Positions 26,278 through 35,176 of a stretch of 64,000 bases of DNA are shown one piece after another. Positions within the stretch are counted from its first letter, which is position 1, and each line of letters starts with the position of its first letter. Made by a program: the position numbers and the translations under genes. The DNA comes from Gaiellasilicea sp963763755 (lineage in GTDB: Bacteria > Actinomycetota > Thermoleophilia > Gaiellales > Gaiellaceae). Below the pieces are notes generated by a model, which worked only from the letters and a program-made list of their open reading frames with translations, was not told the DNA's origin and did no database searches. The stretch is taken from positions 346,912 to 410,911 of the forward strand of contig CAVXQE010000010.1 in assembly GCA_963763755.1 (NCBI GenBank), written 5' to 3'.

Positions 26278-27645
26278 ATGAGTGCCCGTCTCGCAGTCGA
26301 ATCCCTCGCCGCCCGCGCGGCCGGGAAGCTCTCGCGCCTCGCAGGCACGGGCGGCGGTACGACGCTGCCGGGCAAGCTGCTCTGGAAGCTCGATCCGAGC
26401 GCAATCGACGCGCTCGCAGCCCGGTTGCCGGGCGGCGCTGCAGTCGTCTCCGCCACCAACGGCAAGACGACGACCACCGCCATGGCCGCCGAGATCCTCG
26501 AGCCGAAGCACCGTCTCGCCTGGAACCGCTCGGGAGCGAACCTCGCCTCCGGAGTCGCGTCGACGCTTCTGACACAGCGCGATGCCGAGCTGGGGCTCCT
26601 CGAGGTGGACGAGGGTGCGCTCCCCGAGATCGCGCGCCGCTTACGACCCCGCGCCGTGCTGCTCGGCAATCTCTTCCGAGATCAGCTCGACCGCTACGGC
26701 GAGCTGGAGCACATCGCCGCCAACTGGCGGTCGGCGACCGCGGCCTTGCCGGAGGAAACGGTGCTCGTCGTCAACGGGGACGATCCGCAGGTCGGCGACC
26801 TCGGGCGCGACCGCACCAGCACGATCGCCTTTGGGATCGACGATCCCGCACACGCCCGGCCGACGCTGCAACACGCGGCCGACTCGCGCTACTGCGTCCG
26901 GTGCGGCCGGCCGTACGAGTTCGCCGCCGCGTACGTCGGCCACCTTGGCGACTACCACTGCGCTGCCTGTGGCCACGCCCGGCCCTCTCTCCAGGTGCGG
27001 GCGCGCGCGATCGAGCTCGACGGGCTCGAGGGCGTCTCCTTCGAGCTCGAGACACCGGCAGGGTCGACCCGGGTCCGGCTGCCGCTCCCTGGCCTCTACA
27101 ACGTCTACAACGCGCTCGGGGCAGCTGCACTGGCCCAGGCCCTCGGTGCGCCCCTCGACGAGATCCGGGCGGGGCTCGAACGGTTCGGCGCCGCATTCGG
27201 CCGCTTCGAACGCATCGCGGCCGGTGACAGGACGATCCTCGTGCTGCTGATCAAGAACCCCGCCGGGGCGAACGAGGTCGTCCACACGCTGGAGCAAGGT
27301 GGCGCCCCGTCGCTGCTCTTCGTCGCACTCAACGACGCGATCGCCGACGGAAAGGACGTCTCCTGGATCTGGGACGTCGACTTCGAGCCGCTTCTCGCGA
27401 GCGTCGAGCACCTGATCGCGTCAGGAGACCGCGCGGCCGAGCTCGGCGTGCGTTGTGTCTACGGCGGTCTGGACGAGACGGCCCTCGAGGTCGAGCCGGA
27501 TCTCGCGCGCGCGCTCGATCGCGGGCTGGCGCTGACACCACCCGGCGGGGAGCTCGTCGTGCTCCCGACGTACACGGCCATGCTCGCGCTCCAGCGGATC
27601 CTGACGGAGCGCGGTCATGCGAAGCCGTACTGGGAGCGCTCGTGA
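26278..27645 (+). CDS. murT: Lipid II isoglutaminyl synthase, Mur-ligase subunit MurT
   Basis: 455 residues. A Mur-ligase ATP-binding domain has VSATNGKTTTTAMAAEIL (P-loop about residue 60) and EVDEGALPEI. An inserted zinc ribbon has CVRCGRPYEF and CAACGHA (about residues 208-230). The C-terminal DUF1727 region contains IKNPAGANEV and ALNDAIADGKDVSWIWDVDF, diagnostic of MurT. With GatD it amidates the D-glutamate of lipid II using glutamine-derived ammonia. Its TGA overlaps the GTG of gatD (GTGA, 27642-27645), so the two subunits are translationally coupled. Confidence 0.93.
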   Translation: MSARLAVESLAARAAGKLSRLAGTGGGTTLPGKLLWKLDPSAIDALAARLPGGAAVVSATNGKTTTTAMAAEILEPKHRLAWNRSGANLASGVASTLLTQRDAELGLLEVDEGALPEIARRLRPRAVLLGNLFRDQLDRYGELEHIAANWRSATAALPEETVLVVNGDDPQVGDLGRDRTSTIAFGIDDPAHARPTLQHAADSRYCVRCGRPYEFAAAYVGHLGDYHCAACGHARPSLQVRARAIELDGLEGVSFELETPAGSTRVRLPLPGLYNVYNALGAAALAQALGAPLDEIRAGLERFGAAFGRFERIAAGDRTILVLLIKNPAGANEVVHTLEQGGAPSLLFVALNDAIADGKDVSWIWDVDFEPLLASVEHLIASGDRAAELGVRCVYGGLDETALEVEPDLARALDRGLALTPPGGELVVLPTYTAMLALQRILTERGHAKPYWERS

Positions 27646-28394
27646 AGATCCGCATCGGGCATCTGTATCCCGACTACCTCAACATCTACGCCGACCGCGG
27701 CAATATCGCGGTCTTCGCGCGACGGGCGGCACTCCGCGGCCACGAGCTCGAGGTGGCGTCGATCTCCATCGGCGACGAGATCCGCACCGGCGAGCACGAC
27801 CTGCTCTACGTCGGCGGCGGCCAGGACCGCGAGCAGGCGTTGGTCGCCCCGGATCTCGTCGGAAAGGGTCCCGCAATCGAGGAGGCCGTCGACGCGGGCG
27901 CAGCACTGCTCGCCGTCTGCGGCGGCTACCAGCTCCTCGGGCGCGGCTATCTCGACCAGCAAGGCGAGTCGCTCCCCGGTGTGGGCCTCTTCCCCCACGA
28001 CACGGTTGCGGGCGAGCGGCGGATGATCGGCGACGTCCTGCTCGAATGCGAGCTCGTGCCCGGGGAGCGCCGGACCGTCGCGGGTTTTGAGAACCACGCG
28101 GGCCGAACTCGGCTCGATCCGGGTGCAGAGCCGCTCGGCCGCGTCATCGCCGGGTTCGGAAACGACGGTGAGTCCGGGTATGAAGGCGTCCGGGTCGGGC
28201 GCGCGATCGGCACCTATCTCCACGGTCCGCTTCTCCCCCGCAATCCCTGGCTGGCTGACTGGCTGCTGTCCCAGGCCCTGGGGCACGCGACGAGTGGAGA
28301 GCCGCCGGAGCTGGAGCCGCTGCCCGACCGGCTCGAGGCAAGCGCGCACGCCGTTTCGGCGGAGCGGGCGCGGCGTCGCGGCGGGCGGTTCTAG
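27642..28394 (+). CDS. gatD: Lipid II isoglutaminyl synthase, glutaminase subunit GatD
   Basis: 250 residues, a class I-like (CobB/CobQ type) glutaminase. The nucleophile is Cys93 in LLAVCGGYQLLG and the catalytic histidine is His194 in GTYLHGPLLPRNP. The N-terminus (IRIGHLYPDYLNIYADRGN) is the hallmark of GatD. It supplies ammonia to MurT, whose gene it overlaps by four bases. The arginine-rich last 20 residues are extra. The TAG shares CTAG (28391-28394) with the stop of the convergent matrixin-like gene. Confidence 0.93.
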   Translation: MKIRIGHLYPDYLNIYADRGNIAVFARRAALRGHELEVASISIGDEIRTGEHDLLYVGGGQDREQALVAPDLVGKGPAIEEAVDAGAALLAVCGGYQLLGRGYLDQQGESLPGVGLFPHDTVAGERRMIGDVLLECELVPGERRTVAGFENHAGRTRLDPGAEPLGRVIAGFGNDGESGYEGVRVGRAIGTYLHGPLLPRNPWLADWLLSQALGHATSGEPPELEPLPDRLEASAHAVSAERARRRGGRF

Positions 28395-29311
28395 ACGGTG
28401 ATCCAGACGGTCGCCGGCTTGTCGCTCGGGCGACCGAGCGGGTCGGTCGACCAGAGTGCGTAGCAATGGCGGCCGGGCTGTGTCGGCCGATCGGCAATCG
28501 TCATCTGCTCGCCGACGCGGACGCTCCAGGCGTAGCGCTTCGCGCCGGTGAACGCCGTCGGGCAGGCGTTCCGCGCGCTCGCGATCGCCCAACCGCCCTG
28601 AGAGCCCGCCAGAGCCGCGAGGAAGAGGGGCACGACCGGTAGGGCGGGACGGCCGAACCGCAGCCCGACGCTCCCGTCGTTTCGGCGTTCGGCCGAGAGG
28701 CTCAGCGGCGCGCGGATCGGCGTGTACGCGGAACAGGAGCCGCGACTCGTGGTGCTCGTGCGCCCTCCGTAGAGCTTGACGACGCCGTTGATGTCGTCCG
28801 GCTCGAGCAGGCCGCAGCGCCACGTCCAGACGGCCTCCTGGCGGCAGTGCTGCGCACCACGCCAGGTGCCGATCCCGTTCATCAAGGCGCAGCCGCGCTC
28901 CTCGTGCCCGAGACCGAGGACATGACCGAGTTCGTGGGCGACGGCGTGGACGCTCGAATAGCTGTTGCAGATGCCGGAGCTCTCGTCGATCCGGGGCAGC
29001 CACATCGTCGCGTTCGCGCCGTACCCGACGGTCGCCTCAGCGTGGTCGACACAGCGATTGTGGGTGTAGTGCCTGATCACGAGCTGAGCCGACGCAAGCG
29101 GGCTCTGGACGAAACGGATGCCGGCGCCGCTGTGATTCCAGACGTAGACGGCGCGGGCCACCGGCCAGGCCTGATCGGGCGCCGCGTTGTAATAGCGAAT
29201 CGTGCCGCCCGGCCACGGCTTCCCCTGGATCACATAGGCCTGCGACGCGGGAGCCGCAACGCACGCGAGCAGCGTCGCAGCAGCCGCAACGATCAGCCGG
29301 AGGGAGCCCAC
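28391..29311 (-). CDS. Secreted matrixin-like zinc metalloprotease
   Basis: 306 residues. A signal peptide (about 1-25, ending ASQA) is followed by a metzincin domain with AVAHELGHVLGLGHEERGC, i.e. HExxHxxGxxH, and a downstream methionine in CALMNGIG that can form the Met-turn. About 120 further residues look fibronectin-like (DRPTQPGRHCYALWSTD near the end). Several paired cysteines agree with secretion. It is the last gene of the hflX-dut-nudix-decarboxylase series and starts from GTG 29311 inside the previous gene's 3' end, with GAGAGG immediately before it. Substrate unknown. Confidence 0.82.
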   Translation of the reverse strand: MGSLRLIVAAAATLLACVAAPASQAYVIQGKPWPGGTIRYYNAAPDQAWPVARAVYVWNHSGAGIRFVQSPLASAQLVIRHYTHNRCVDHAEATVGYGANATMWLPRIDESSGICNSYSSVHAVAHELGHVLGLGHEERGCALMNGIGTWRGAQHCRQEAVWTWRCGLLEPDDINGVVKLYGGRTSTTSRGSCSAYTPIRAPLSLSAERRNDGSVGLRFGRPALPVVPLFLAALAGSQGGWAIASARNACPTAFTGAKRYAWSVRVGEQMTIADRPTQPGRHCYALWSTDPLGRPSDKPATVWITV

Positions 29312-30697
29312 CTCTCTTCTATCGGTTCCCGCTGGAGGTTCTTGAACTCGTTCAGGATGGCTGCCGCGGATCGCTCGACGTCCTCCGCCGTCGTCCGGAA
29401 GCTCGAAACCGAGATCCGCATCGCGGCGCGGCCCTGCCAGTCGGTCCCGCCGAGCCAGCAGGTGCCGTCGGCCTGGACACGGCGGACCACCTCTCGGGTC
29501 GCCTCGTCGTCGTCGTGGAAGCGCACGAGCACCTGGTTGAGGACGACGTCGTTCAGGATCTCGACGCCGTCCTCCGCGCCGAGGACGGATGCGAAGGTGC
29601 GCGCATGGTCGCAACAGCGGTCGACCAGCTCCACGACGCCGCTCCGGCCAAGGGCGCGCAACGCCGCCCAGACCGCGAATCCGCGTGCGCGGCGGGACGA
29701 CTCCGGCACCCAGTCGGACGGGCTCCGTCCGTCGGCGCGCTGGAGATAGCTCGCCGCCACCGCCATCGCGTCCCCGTGGGCTTCCGGATGCCGGCAGAAG
29801 ACGACGCCGCAGTCGTAGGGCACGTTCAGCCACTTGTGCGCGTCGGTCGCCCAGGAGTCCGCGCGTTCGATCCCTTCGACCTGGTGCTCGAAGCGAGGGC
29901 TGGCGGCAGCCCACAGGCCGAACGCGCCGTCGACGTGCAGCCAGGCTCCGGCGGCTTCGCACGCCTCGGCGATCGCCGTGAACGGATCCGATGCCCCGGT
30001 GTTGACGTTGCCTGCCTGAGCGCAAACGATCGCCGGCCCGGCGGAGCCCCGGAGAGCCTCGTGGAGCGCGTCTGCCGTTCATCCGGCCCTGGTCGTCGAC
30101 GGCAACGAGCTCGACCGACGCCGTCCCGAGTCCGAGCAGCCGCAGCGAGCGGTCGAGCGTGACGTGTCGCTCGCCCCCGACGAGGATGCGGATCCGCGGC
30201 GCTCCATTCAGGCCGTCGCGCGCGACGTTCCAGCCGGCCTGCGCGAGGACGTGCTGGCGCGCGGCGGCGAGCGCCGTCGTGTTCGCTCCCTGCGCGCCCG
30301 TGACGAACCCGCTCGACACGCCGGCCGGCAGCCCCAGAAGCTCTGCAAGCCAGGTGGCGGCGACATCCTCGGCGGCAGCCGCAGCCGGCGACGTGATCAC
30401 GGAGAAGCCGTTCTGATCCCAGACGCTCGTCAGCCAGTCTGCCGCGACGGAGGCCGGCAGCGCGCTGCCGATCACGAAGCCGAAATACCGTCCTGTCTGC
30501 GTGCCGACGACGCCGGGCTCGGCGCCGGCGATCAGCTCCGCGAGGACCTGCGCGTCCTCGATTCCCTCCTCCGGCAGGGGACCTCCGAGCCTCTCCACGA
30601 GGTCCTCGACCGAGACGCTCGCGCGCACCGGGCGTTCGTCGAGCGAGTCCAGAAACTGCGCCGCGTAGTCGGCCGTCAGGTCGAGCAGACTCTTCAC
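29293..30697 (-). CDS. PLP-dependent group II decarboxylase family (frameshifted)
   Basis: About 467 residues. First frame: an N-terminal helix (LLDLTADYAAQFLDSLDERP), then RYFGFVIGSALPASVAADWL and TSGFVTGAQGAN-type cofactor-binding sequence. One indel near 30080 leads to the second frame, with HVDGAFGLWAA and the Schiff-base lysine in ATDAHKWLNVPYDCGV. It resembles the aromatic-L-amino-acid/glutamate decarboxylase group; substrate cannot be told from sequence. GTG 30697 overlaps the nudix stop (GTGA), so coupling is expected; GTG 30706, just after TTGGAG, is an alternative. Confidence 0.82.
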
Positions 30698-31149
30698 GGG
30701 GTCCACAAGGCTCCAAGGTACACAGCTGGGTCGCCGGGCTGCCGGCGCTGGAGGAAGCGCTGGATCGGCGGGTGCAGCACGATCCCGTCGAGCTCGTCGA
30801 AGGTGAAGAGACGGTGGCCGCGAACCGCCTCGTCGGTCGACGCGACCGCTTCCAACGACCCCTTCACCTCGCCCGCGAAGATGATGTGGACGACGTGCTT
30901 CGTCGTCAATGCGAGACCGGGCGCAATCGAGTCGACGATTGCAATCGGGCCCTCGAGCGGCGGCGCCACGATTCCCACCTCCTCTGCGATCTCGCGCTCG
31001 AGCGCGTCCATCAACGTCTCGCCCGAGTGGACACCGCCGCCCGGGAGCAGCCAGACGTCGCGACCTCGTTTGTCGTGACGGCAGAGCAGGATGCCGTCCC
31101 CCCACCGTAGGAGCGCCGAGACGCGGATCCTCGGCTCCGCCCCGATCAT
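30694..31149 (-). CDS. NUDIX hydrolase
   Basis: 151 residues with a complete Nudix box, GGGVHSGETLMDALEREIAEEVGI (shown here only as G-x5-E-x7-REUxEExGU, residues about 36-58). It should cleave a nucleoside diphosphate linked to another moiety. Position between dut and the decarboxylase, with four-base overlaps on both sides, suggests pool cleaning together with dUTPase, though the true substrate is not evident. An N-terminal strand (IRVSALLRWGDGILLCRH) is typical of the family. Confidence 0.85.
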   Translation of the reverse strand: MIGAEPRIRVSALLRWGDGILLCRHDKRGRDVWLLPGGGVHSGETLMDALEREIAEEVGIVAPPLEGPIAIVDSIAPGLALTTKHVVHIIFAGEVKGSLEAVASTDEAVRGHRLFTFDELDGIVLHPPIQRFLQRRQPGDPAVYLGALWTP

Positions 31150-31577
31150 CCCGAGGAGCCCAACCCGGCAGCACCCCGTTCGCTGATCGAGAGCTCATCC
31201 AGCTCGACCAACCGCACGCCTGCCGCCTCGACGAGAACGAGTTGCGCGATGCGCATTCCGGGCTCCACGACGAATGGCTCGCGCTTGTCGGTGTTGAGCA
31301 TGATCACCTTCACCTCGCCGCGATACCCGGCGTCGATCAACCCGGGTGAGTTGACGACTGTGATTCCGTGCTTGGCGGCGAGGCCGGAGCGCGGCAGCAC
31401 GAGGCCCGCCCACCCCTCGGGGACCGCAACCGCGAGACCTGTGCCGACGATGCCTCGCTCCCCTGGAGCGAGCTCGACCCGCTCGCAGGCGGCGAGGTCG
31501 AGTCCCGCATCGCCCTCGTAGGCCTGCGAGGGAAGGATGGCGTCGTCGCGCAGCCGCGCGACCGGAAGATCGATCAC
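31146..31577 (-). CDS. dut: dUTP diphosphatase
   Basis: 143 residues, normal size for the trimeric enzyme. All five motifs are seen: GDAGLDLAA, LPRSGLAAKHGI, SPGLIDAGYRGEVKV, RIAQLVL, and a C-terminal RGAAGLGSSG. The last is a variant of RGxxGFGSTG with Leu for the uracil-stacking Phe. The enzyme removes dUTP and provides dUMP. Start and stop overlap the flanking genes by four bases each, making hflX-dut-nudix a tightly coupled unit. Confidence 0.92.
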   Translation of the reverse strand: MIDLPVARLRDDAILPSQAYEGDAGLDLAACERVELAPGERGIVGTGLAVAVPEGWAGLVLPRSGLAAKHGITVVNSPGLIDAGYRGEVKVIMLNTDKREPFVVEPGMRIAQLVLVEAAGVRLVELDELSISERGAAGLGSSG

Positions 31578-32920
31578 CCTCGTTCCGCCGCGGAGCCTTC
31601 GTGCGCCGAGCCTTCGTGTGCGTCCGCGACGAGAAAGCGAGCGAAACGCCGCACCTCGCGCTGCGGCAGGCGGGCGCGGATCAGCACTCCGTGCTCCAGA
31701 TCCTGGCGCTCGTGGATCGGCGCGCCGAGCGCGTAGAGCTCGGCGAGCTTCCCGCCATCCTCGTACGGCAGCAAGAGCCGAACGTCCTCGTACCGGTCGG
31801 CGAATCGGTCGGCGATCCTTCCCCGGAGCTCGTCGAGGCCCTCGCCGGTTACCGCCGAGATCTGCACCGCGCCGGGAAAGCCGTTCGCCAGCCGCTTGCG
31901 GCCCAGCGGATCGACGCGGTCGATCTTGTTCAGCACGAGCTCGAGCGGCACCTCGTCCGCTCCGATCTCGTGCAGGACGGTGTCCACCGAGTCGATCATC
32001 TCCTCCAGCCGGTCGTCCGTCTCCGACGCATCGACGACGTGCAGGACGAGATCCGAGACGAGAGTCTCCTCCAGCGTCGAGGCGAAGCCCTCGACGAGCT
32101 GGGTCGGCAGGCGGCGGATGAAACCGACAGTGTCCGTGACGAGATACCGCTTGCCGTCGTGCTCGAAGGCGCGCGTCGTCGGATCCAGCGTCTCGAACAG
32201 GCGGTTCTCGACGCTCACCTCGGAGCCCGTGAGAGCGTTCAGAAGCGTCGACTTGCCGACGTTCGTGTACCCCGCGAGCGCGACGCTGGGTGTGCCGCTC
32301 TGCGCACGCTCCTTCCGGCGCACCTTTCGCTGCTTGCCGAGGTCGCGCAGGCGGCGGCGCAGGAGCGAGATCTTGCGGCGGGCGATTCGCCGGTCGGTCT
32401 CGAGCTGGGACTCACCAGGCCCTCGCGTGCCGACTCCCGCGCCGAGCGCACCCGAACCGCCACCGAGGCGCTCGAGGTGCTGCCACATGCCGCGCATGCG
32501 CGGCAGGTTGTACTCGAGCTGGGCGAGCTCGACCTGAAGCTTTCCCTCTGCACTCGTGGCGTGCTGGGCGAAGATGTCGAGGATCAGCTGCGTTCGATCG
32601 ACGACGCGCGCCGTCAGGGCGTTCTCGAGCGCGCGCTGCTGCGACGGCTCGAGCTCGCCGTCGACGAGCAGGACCTCCGCCTTCGCGTCGCCATACGCCT
32701 GCTTCAGCTCTTCGAGCTTGCCCTTCCCCACGTACGTTCGCGCGTCCGGGCTCGAACGCTGCTGGACGAGCTCGCCGATCGGCTCCACACCCGCCGTGCG
32801 TGCGAGCTCGCGCAGCTCGCCGAGCTCCTCCTCGGCGTCGGCGGACTTCGGGAGGACGGCCAGCACGAGTCCCCGTTCGGGCTCCACGCTTGAACTGTTC
32901 GGTTGCTGGCGCGTCGTCAC
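31574..32920 (-). CDS. hflX: Ribosome-associated GTPase HflX
   Basis: 448 residues. The HflX N-terminal domain has DARTYVGKGKLEEL and VDGELEPSQQRALE, followed by VVDRTQLILDIFAQHATSAE and GGGSGALGAGVGTRGPGE. The G domain has GYTNVGKSTLL (G1), DTVGFI (G3) and NKIDRVD (G4). It splits or rescues stalled ribosomes in other bacteria. A C-terminal extension repeats AHEGSAHEGSA. GTG 32920 lies seven bases after CACAAT on the minus strand, with no ribosome site. In actinobacteria hflX commonly follows dapF; here dap genes lie immediately upstream on the other strand. Confidence 0.92.
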   Translation of the reverse strand: MTTRQQPNSSSVEPERGLVLAVLPKSADAEEELGELRELARTAGVEPIGELVQQRSSPDARTYVGKGKLEELKQAYGDAKAEVLLVDGELEPSQQRALENALTARVVDRTQLILDIFAQHATSAEGKLQVELAQLEYNLPRMRGMWQHLERLGGGSGALGAGVGTRGPGESQLETDRRIARRKISLLRRRLRDLGKQRKVRRKERAQSGTPSVALAGYTNVGKSTLLNALTGSEVSVENRLFETLDPTTRAFEHDGKRYLVTDTVGFIRRLPTQLVEGFASTLEETLVSDLVLHVVDASETDDRLEEMIDSVDTVLHEIGADEVPLELVLNKIDRVDPLGRKRLANGFPGAVQISAVTGEGLDELRGRIADRFADRYEDVRLLLPYEDGGKLAELYALGAPIHERQDLEHGVLIRARLPQREVRRFARFLVADAHEGSAHEGSAAERG

Positions 32921-32927
32921 CGTGGGG

Positions 32928-32933
32928 ATTGTG
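32928..32933 (-). promoter_or_regulatory. Candidate -10 box CACAAT for hflX operon
   Basis: On the minus strand CACAAT (32933-32928) ends seven bases before GTG 32920 in the 28-base spacer shared with the divergent dapE gene. Confidence 0.35.
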
Positions 32934-32948
32934 CCACGCTTGTCGCCG

Positions 32949-34025
32949 ATGTCCGCCCTCGCCGACCGGCTCGCGGCCCGCACGCTCGAGCTCGTGAACA
33001 TCCCATCCGAAAGCCGCAACGAGGCGGAGATCGCGGCGCACGTCCGTTCGCTCGTCCCGCCGTCCTTCGAGCTCGAGTACGAAGGCGACGATGCCTTCGT
33101 CTGGGCGCGGCCGCGGAGCGCGGAACGCCCGCTCATCGTGCTCGCCGGCCACTACGACACGGTGCCCGCTCAGGAGAACATCCCGGGCCGGATCGAGAAC
33201 GGCACGGTCGTCGGGCTCGGAGCGAGCGACATGAAGGGCGGCCTGGCGGTGATGCTCGAGCTCGCCCAGGCGCTCGAGCGCGACGGGATCGAGCCGGCGG
33301 TCGACGTCGCCCTCCTCGCATTCGGCAAGGAGGAGCTGCCGGCGGAGTTCAGCCCGCTGCCCGACCTCTTCGATCGCTCCCGGCTCGTGCACGAGGCCGA
33401 GCTGGCAATTCTGCTCGAGCCGACCGACAACACGATCCAGGCCGGCTGCCTGGGCAATCTGAACGCGCGGATCACTTTTCACGGCGTCAGCGGGCACTCG
33501 GCCAGGCCCTGGACGGCCGAGAATGCCATCGACAAGGCACTCGACGGCCTTCGCGCCTACGCGCAGATCGAGCCGCGGCCGGTCGAGATCGGCGGTCTGA
33601 CCTTCACGGAGGTCGCAAGCATCACCCAGATCGAAGGTGGGATCGCGAGCAACGTCATCCCCGACCGCGTCGAGGCGAACGTCAACTTCCGCTACGCCCC
33701 GGACCGCTCCCCCTCGAGCGCGGACGCGTATCTCCGCAGCCTGCTCCCCGAGGGGGCCACCTATGAGCACGCGGGCGACTCTCCCCCGGCCCGGGTCGTG
33801 ACCGATTCGCCGCTCGTGCACCGCCTGCGCGCGTCGGGCGACCTGGCGCTCGAGCCGAAGCAGGCCTGGACGAACGTCGCCGACTTCACCTCGCGGGGGA
33901 TCGACGCGGTCAACTTCGGACCCGGCGCGACTCGCTACGCGCACCGGCGCGACGAGCAGGTCGAGATCGCCGCGCTCGAGCGGGCATTCGAGTCGCTCTG
34001 GTCCTTCGTCACGGGTACCGTCTGA
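32949..34025 (+). CDS. dapE: Succinyl-diaminopimelate desuccinylase
   Basis: 358 residues of the M20 metallohydrolase family. Metal and catalytic residues appear in AGHYDTVPAQ (His and Asp), GASDMKGGLAVML (bridging Asp), FGKEELPAE (catalytic Glu) and ILLEPTD. The dimerisation domain has FHGVSGHSARPWTAENAI. It cleaves N-succinyl-LL-diaminopimelate to LL-DAP. The assignment rests on the two dap genes directly downstream; spacing to dapC is two bases. The ATG is preceded by no ribosome site, and the promoter must lie in or before the 28-base gap to hflX. Confidence 0.9.
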   Translation: MSALADRLAARTLELVNIPSESRNEAEIAAHVRSLVPPSFELEYEGDDAFVWARPRSAERPLIVLAGHYDTVPAQENIPGRIENGTVVGLGASDMKGGLAVMLELAQALERDGIEPAVDVALLAFGKEELPAEFSPLPDLFDRSRLVHEAELAILLEPTDNTIQAGCLGNLNARITFHGVSGHSARPWTAENAIDKALDGLRAYAQIEPRPVEIGGLTFTEVASITQIEGGIASNVIPDRVEANVNFRYAPDRSPSSADAYLRSLLPEGATYEHAGDSPPARVVTDSPLVHRLRASGDLALEPKQAWTNVADFTSRGIDAVNFGPGATRYAHRRDEQVEIAALERAFESLWSFVTGTV

Positions 34026-34027
34026 CC

Positions 34028-35176
34028 ATGCCCGTCTCCCCCATTCTCGAGCGGCAGACCACATACCCGTTCGTGCGTCTGAACGAGGCTGCCCGGCGGA
34101 TTGAGGAGCGCGGGATCGAGGTGATCGACTTCGGCATGGGCGACCCGCAGGAGCCGACCGACCCCCTGATTCGCGAGGCGCTCGTGGCCGGTCTGCGCGA
34201 GCGGATGGGCTACCCGGCGGCGGTCGGGCTGCCGGAGCTGCGCGAGGCGATTGCCGCCTGGGCCGGTCGGCGCTTCGGCGTCGAGCTCGACCCGGACACG
34301 GAGGTGATCCCGACCCTCGGCAGCAAGGAGGCGATCTTCAGCTTCGCGCTCGCCGTCGTCGATGCGGCAGGGACGCGCGACACGGTTGCGTACACCGACC
34401 CGGGGTACCCGGTCTACGAGCGCGGTGCTCTCTTCGCCCATGCTCGGCCGCTGGCGCTTCCGCTGCACGAGAAGAACGGCTTTCTGCCAGACCTGGACGC
34501 GATCGACGACGAGACGTGGGCTCGAATTGCGGTCTTCTGGGTCAACTACCCCAACAACCCGACCTGCGCGACGGCGCCGCTCTCCTTCTACGAGGAGCTC
34601 GCCGGCCTCGCGCGGGAGCACGGATTCGTGCTCGCCTCCGACGAGGCCTACACGGAGCTCTGGTTCGGCGAGCCGCCTGCCTCGGCCCTTCAGGTCGAGG
34701 ATCTGACAAACGTCGTGGTCTTCAACACGCTTTCCAAGCGGAGCTCGATGACGGGCTACCGCAGCGGCTTCGCAGCGGGCGACGCGGAGCTGATCGGCGC
34801 GCTGAAGGCGTTCAGGCCGACTGTCGGCACGGCGCCGCAGGAGTTCGTTCAGCGCGCATCCGTTGTCGCGTGGGGCAACGAGGAGCACGTCGAGCAGACA
34901 CGCGAGCGGTACGGCCGCAAGCGAGCGCTCCTGCTCGACCTCTTCGCGCGGAAGGGGATCCGCGTCGCGGGGAGCGAAGCGACGATGTATCTCTGGCTGG
35001 CGGTTCCCGTGGGCGAGACCTCGGAGGTGTTCGCCGAGCGTCTGCTCGAGCATGGCATCCTCGTCGCACCCGGCTCGTATCTGGGCGCCGCCGGTGAGGG
35101 CTACTTCCGCGTCGCGCTCGTGCCGTCGGAGGCCGAGTGCGGACGAGCCGTCGCGATCCTCGAAGAGGTGCTGTGA
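34028..35176 (+). CDS. dapC: Succinyldiaminopimelate aminotransferase
   Basis: 382 residues, a fold-type I aminotransferase. Seen are the N-terminal IDFGMGDPQEPTD, the VNYPNNPTCA segment, SDEAYTELWFG (Asp contacting the pyridine) and the Schiff-base lysine in FNTLSKRSSMTGYRSGF. It converts N-succinyl-2-amino-6-ketopimelate to N-succinyl-LL-DAP with glutamate as donor. The DapC call depends on being flanked by dapE and dapD; the enzyme family alone would allow other amino acids. It overlaps dapD by GTGA. Confidence 0.9.
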   Translation: MPVSPILERQTTYPFVRLNEAARRIEERGIEVIDFGMGDPQEPTDPLIREALVAGLRERMGYPAAVGLPELREAIAAWAGRRFGVELDPDTEVIPTLGSKEAIFSFALAVVDAAGTRDTVAYTDPGYPVYERGALFAHARPLALPLHEKNGFLPDLDAIDDETWARIAVFWVNYPNNPTCATAPLSFYEELAGLAREHGFVLASDEAYTELWFGEPPASALQVEDLTNVVVFNTLSKRSSMTGYRSGFAAGDAELIGALKAFRPTVGTAPQEFVQRASVVAWGNEEHVEQTRERYGRKRALLLDLFARKGIRVAGSEATMYLWLAVPVGETSEVFAERLLEHGILVAPGSYLGAAGEGYFRVALVPSEAECGRAVAILEEVL

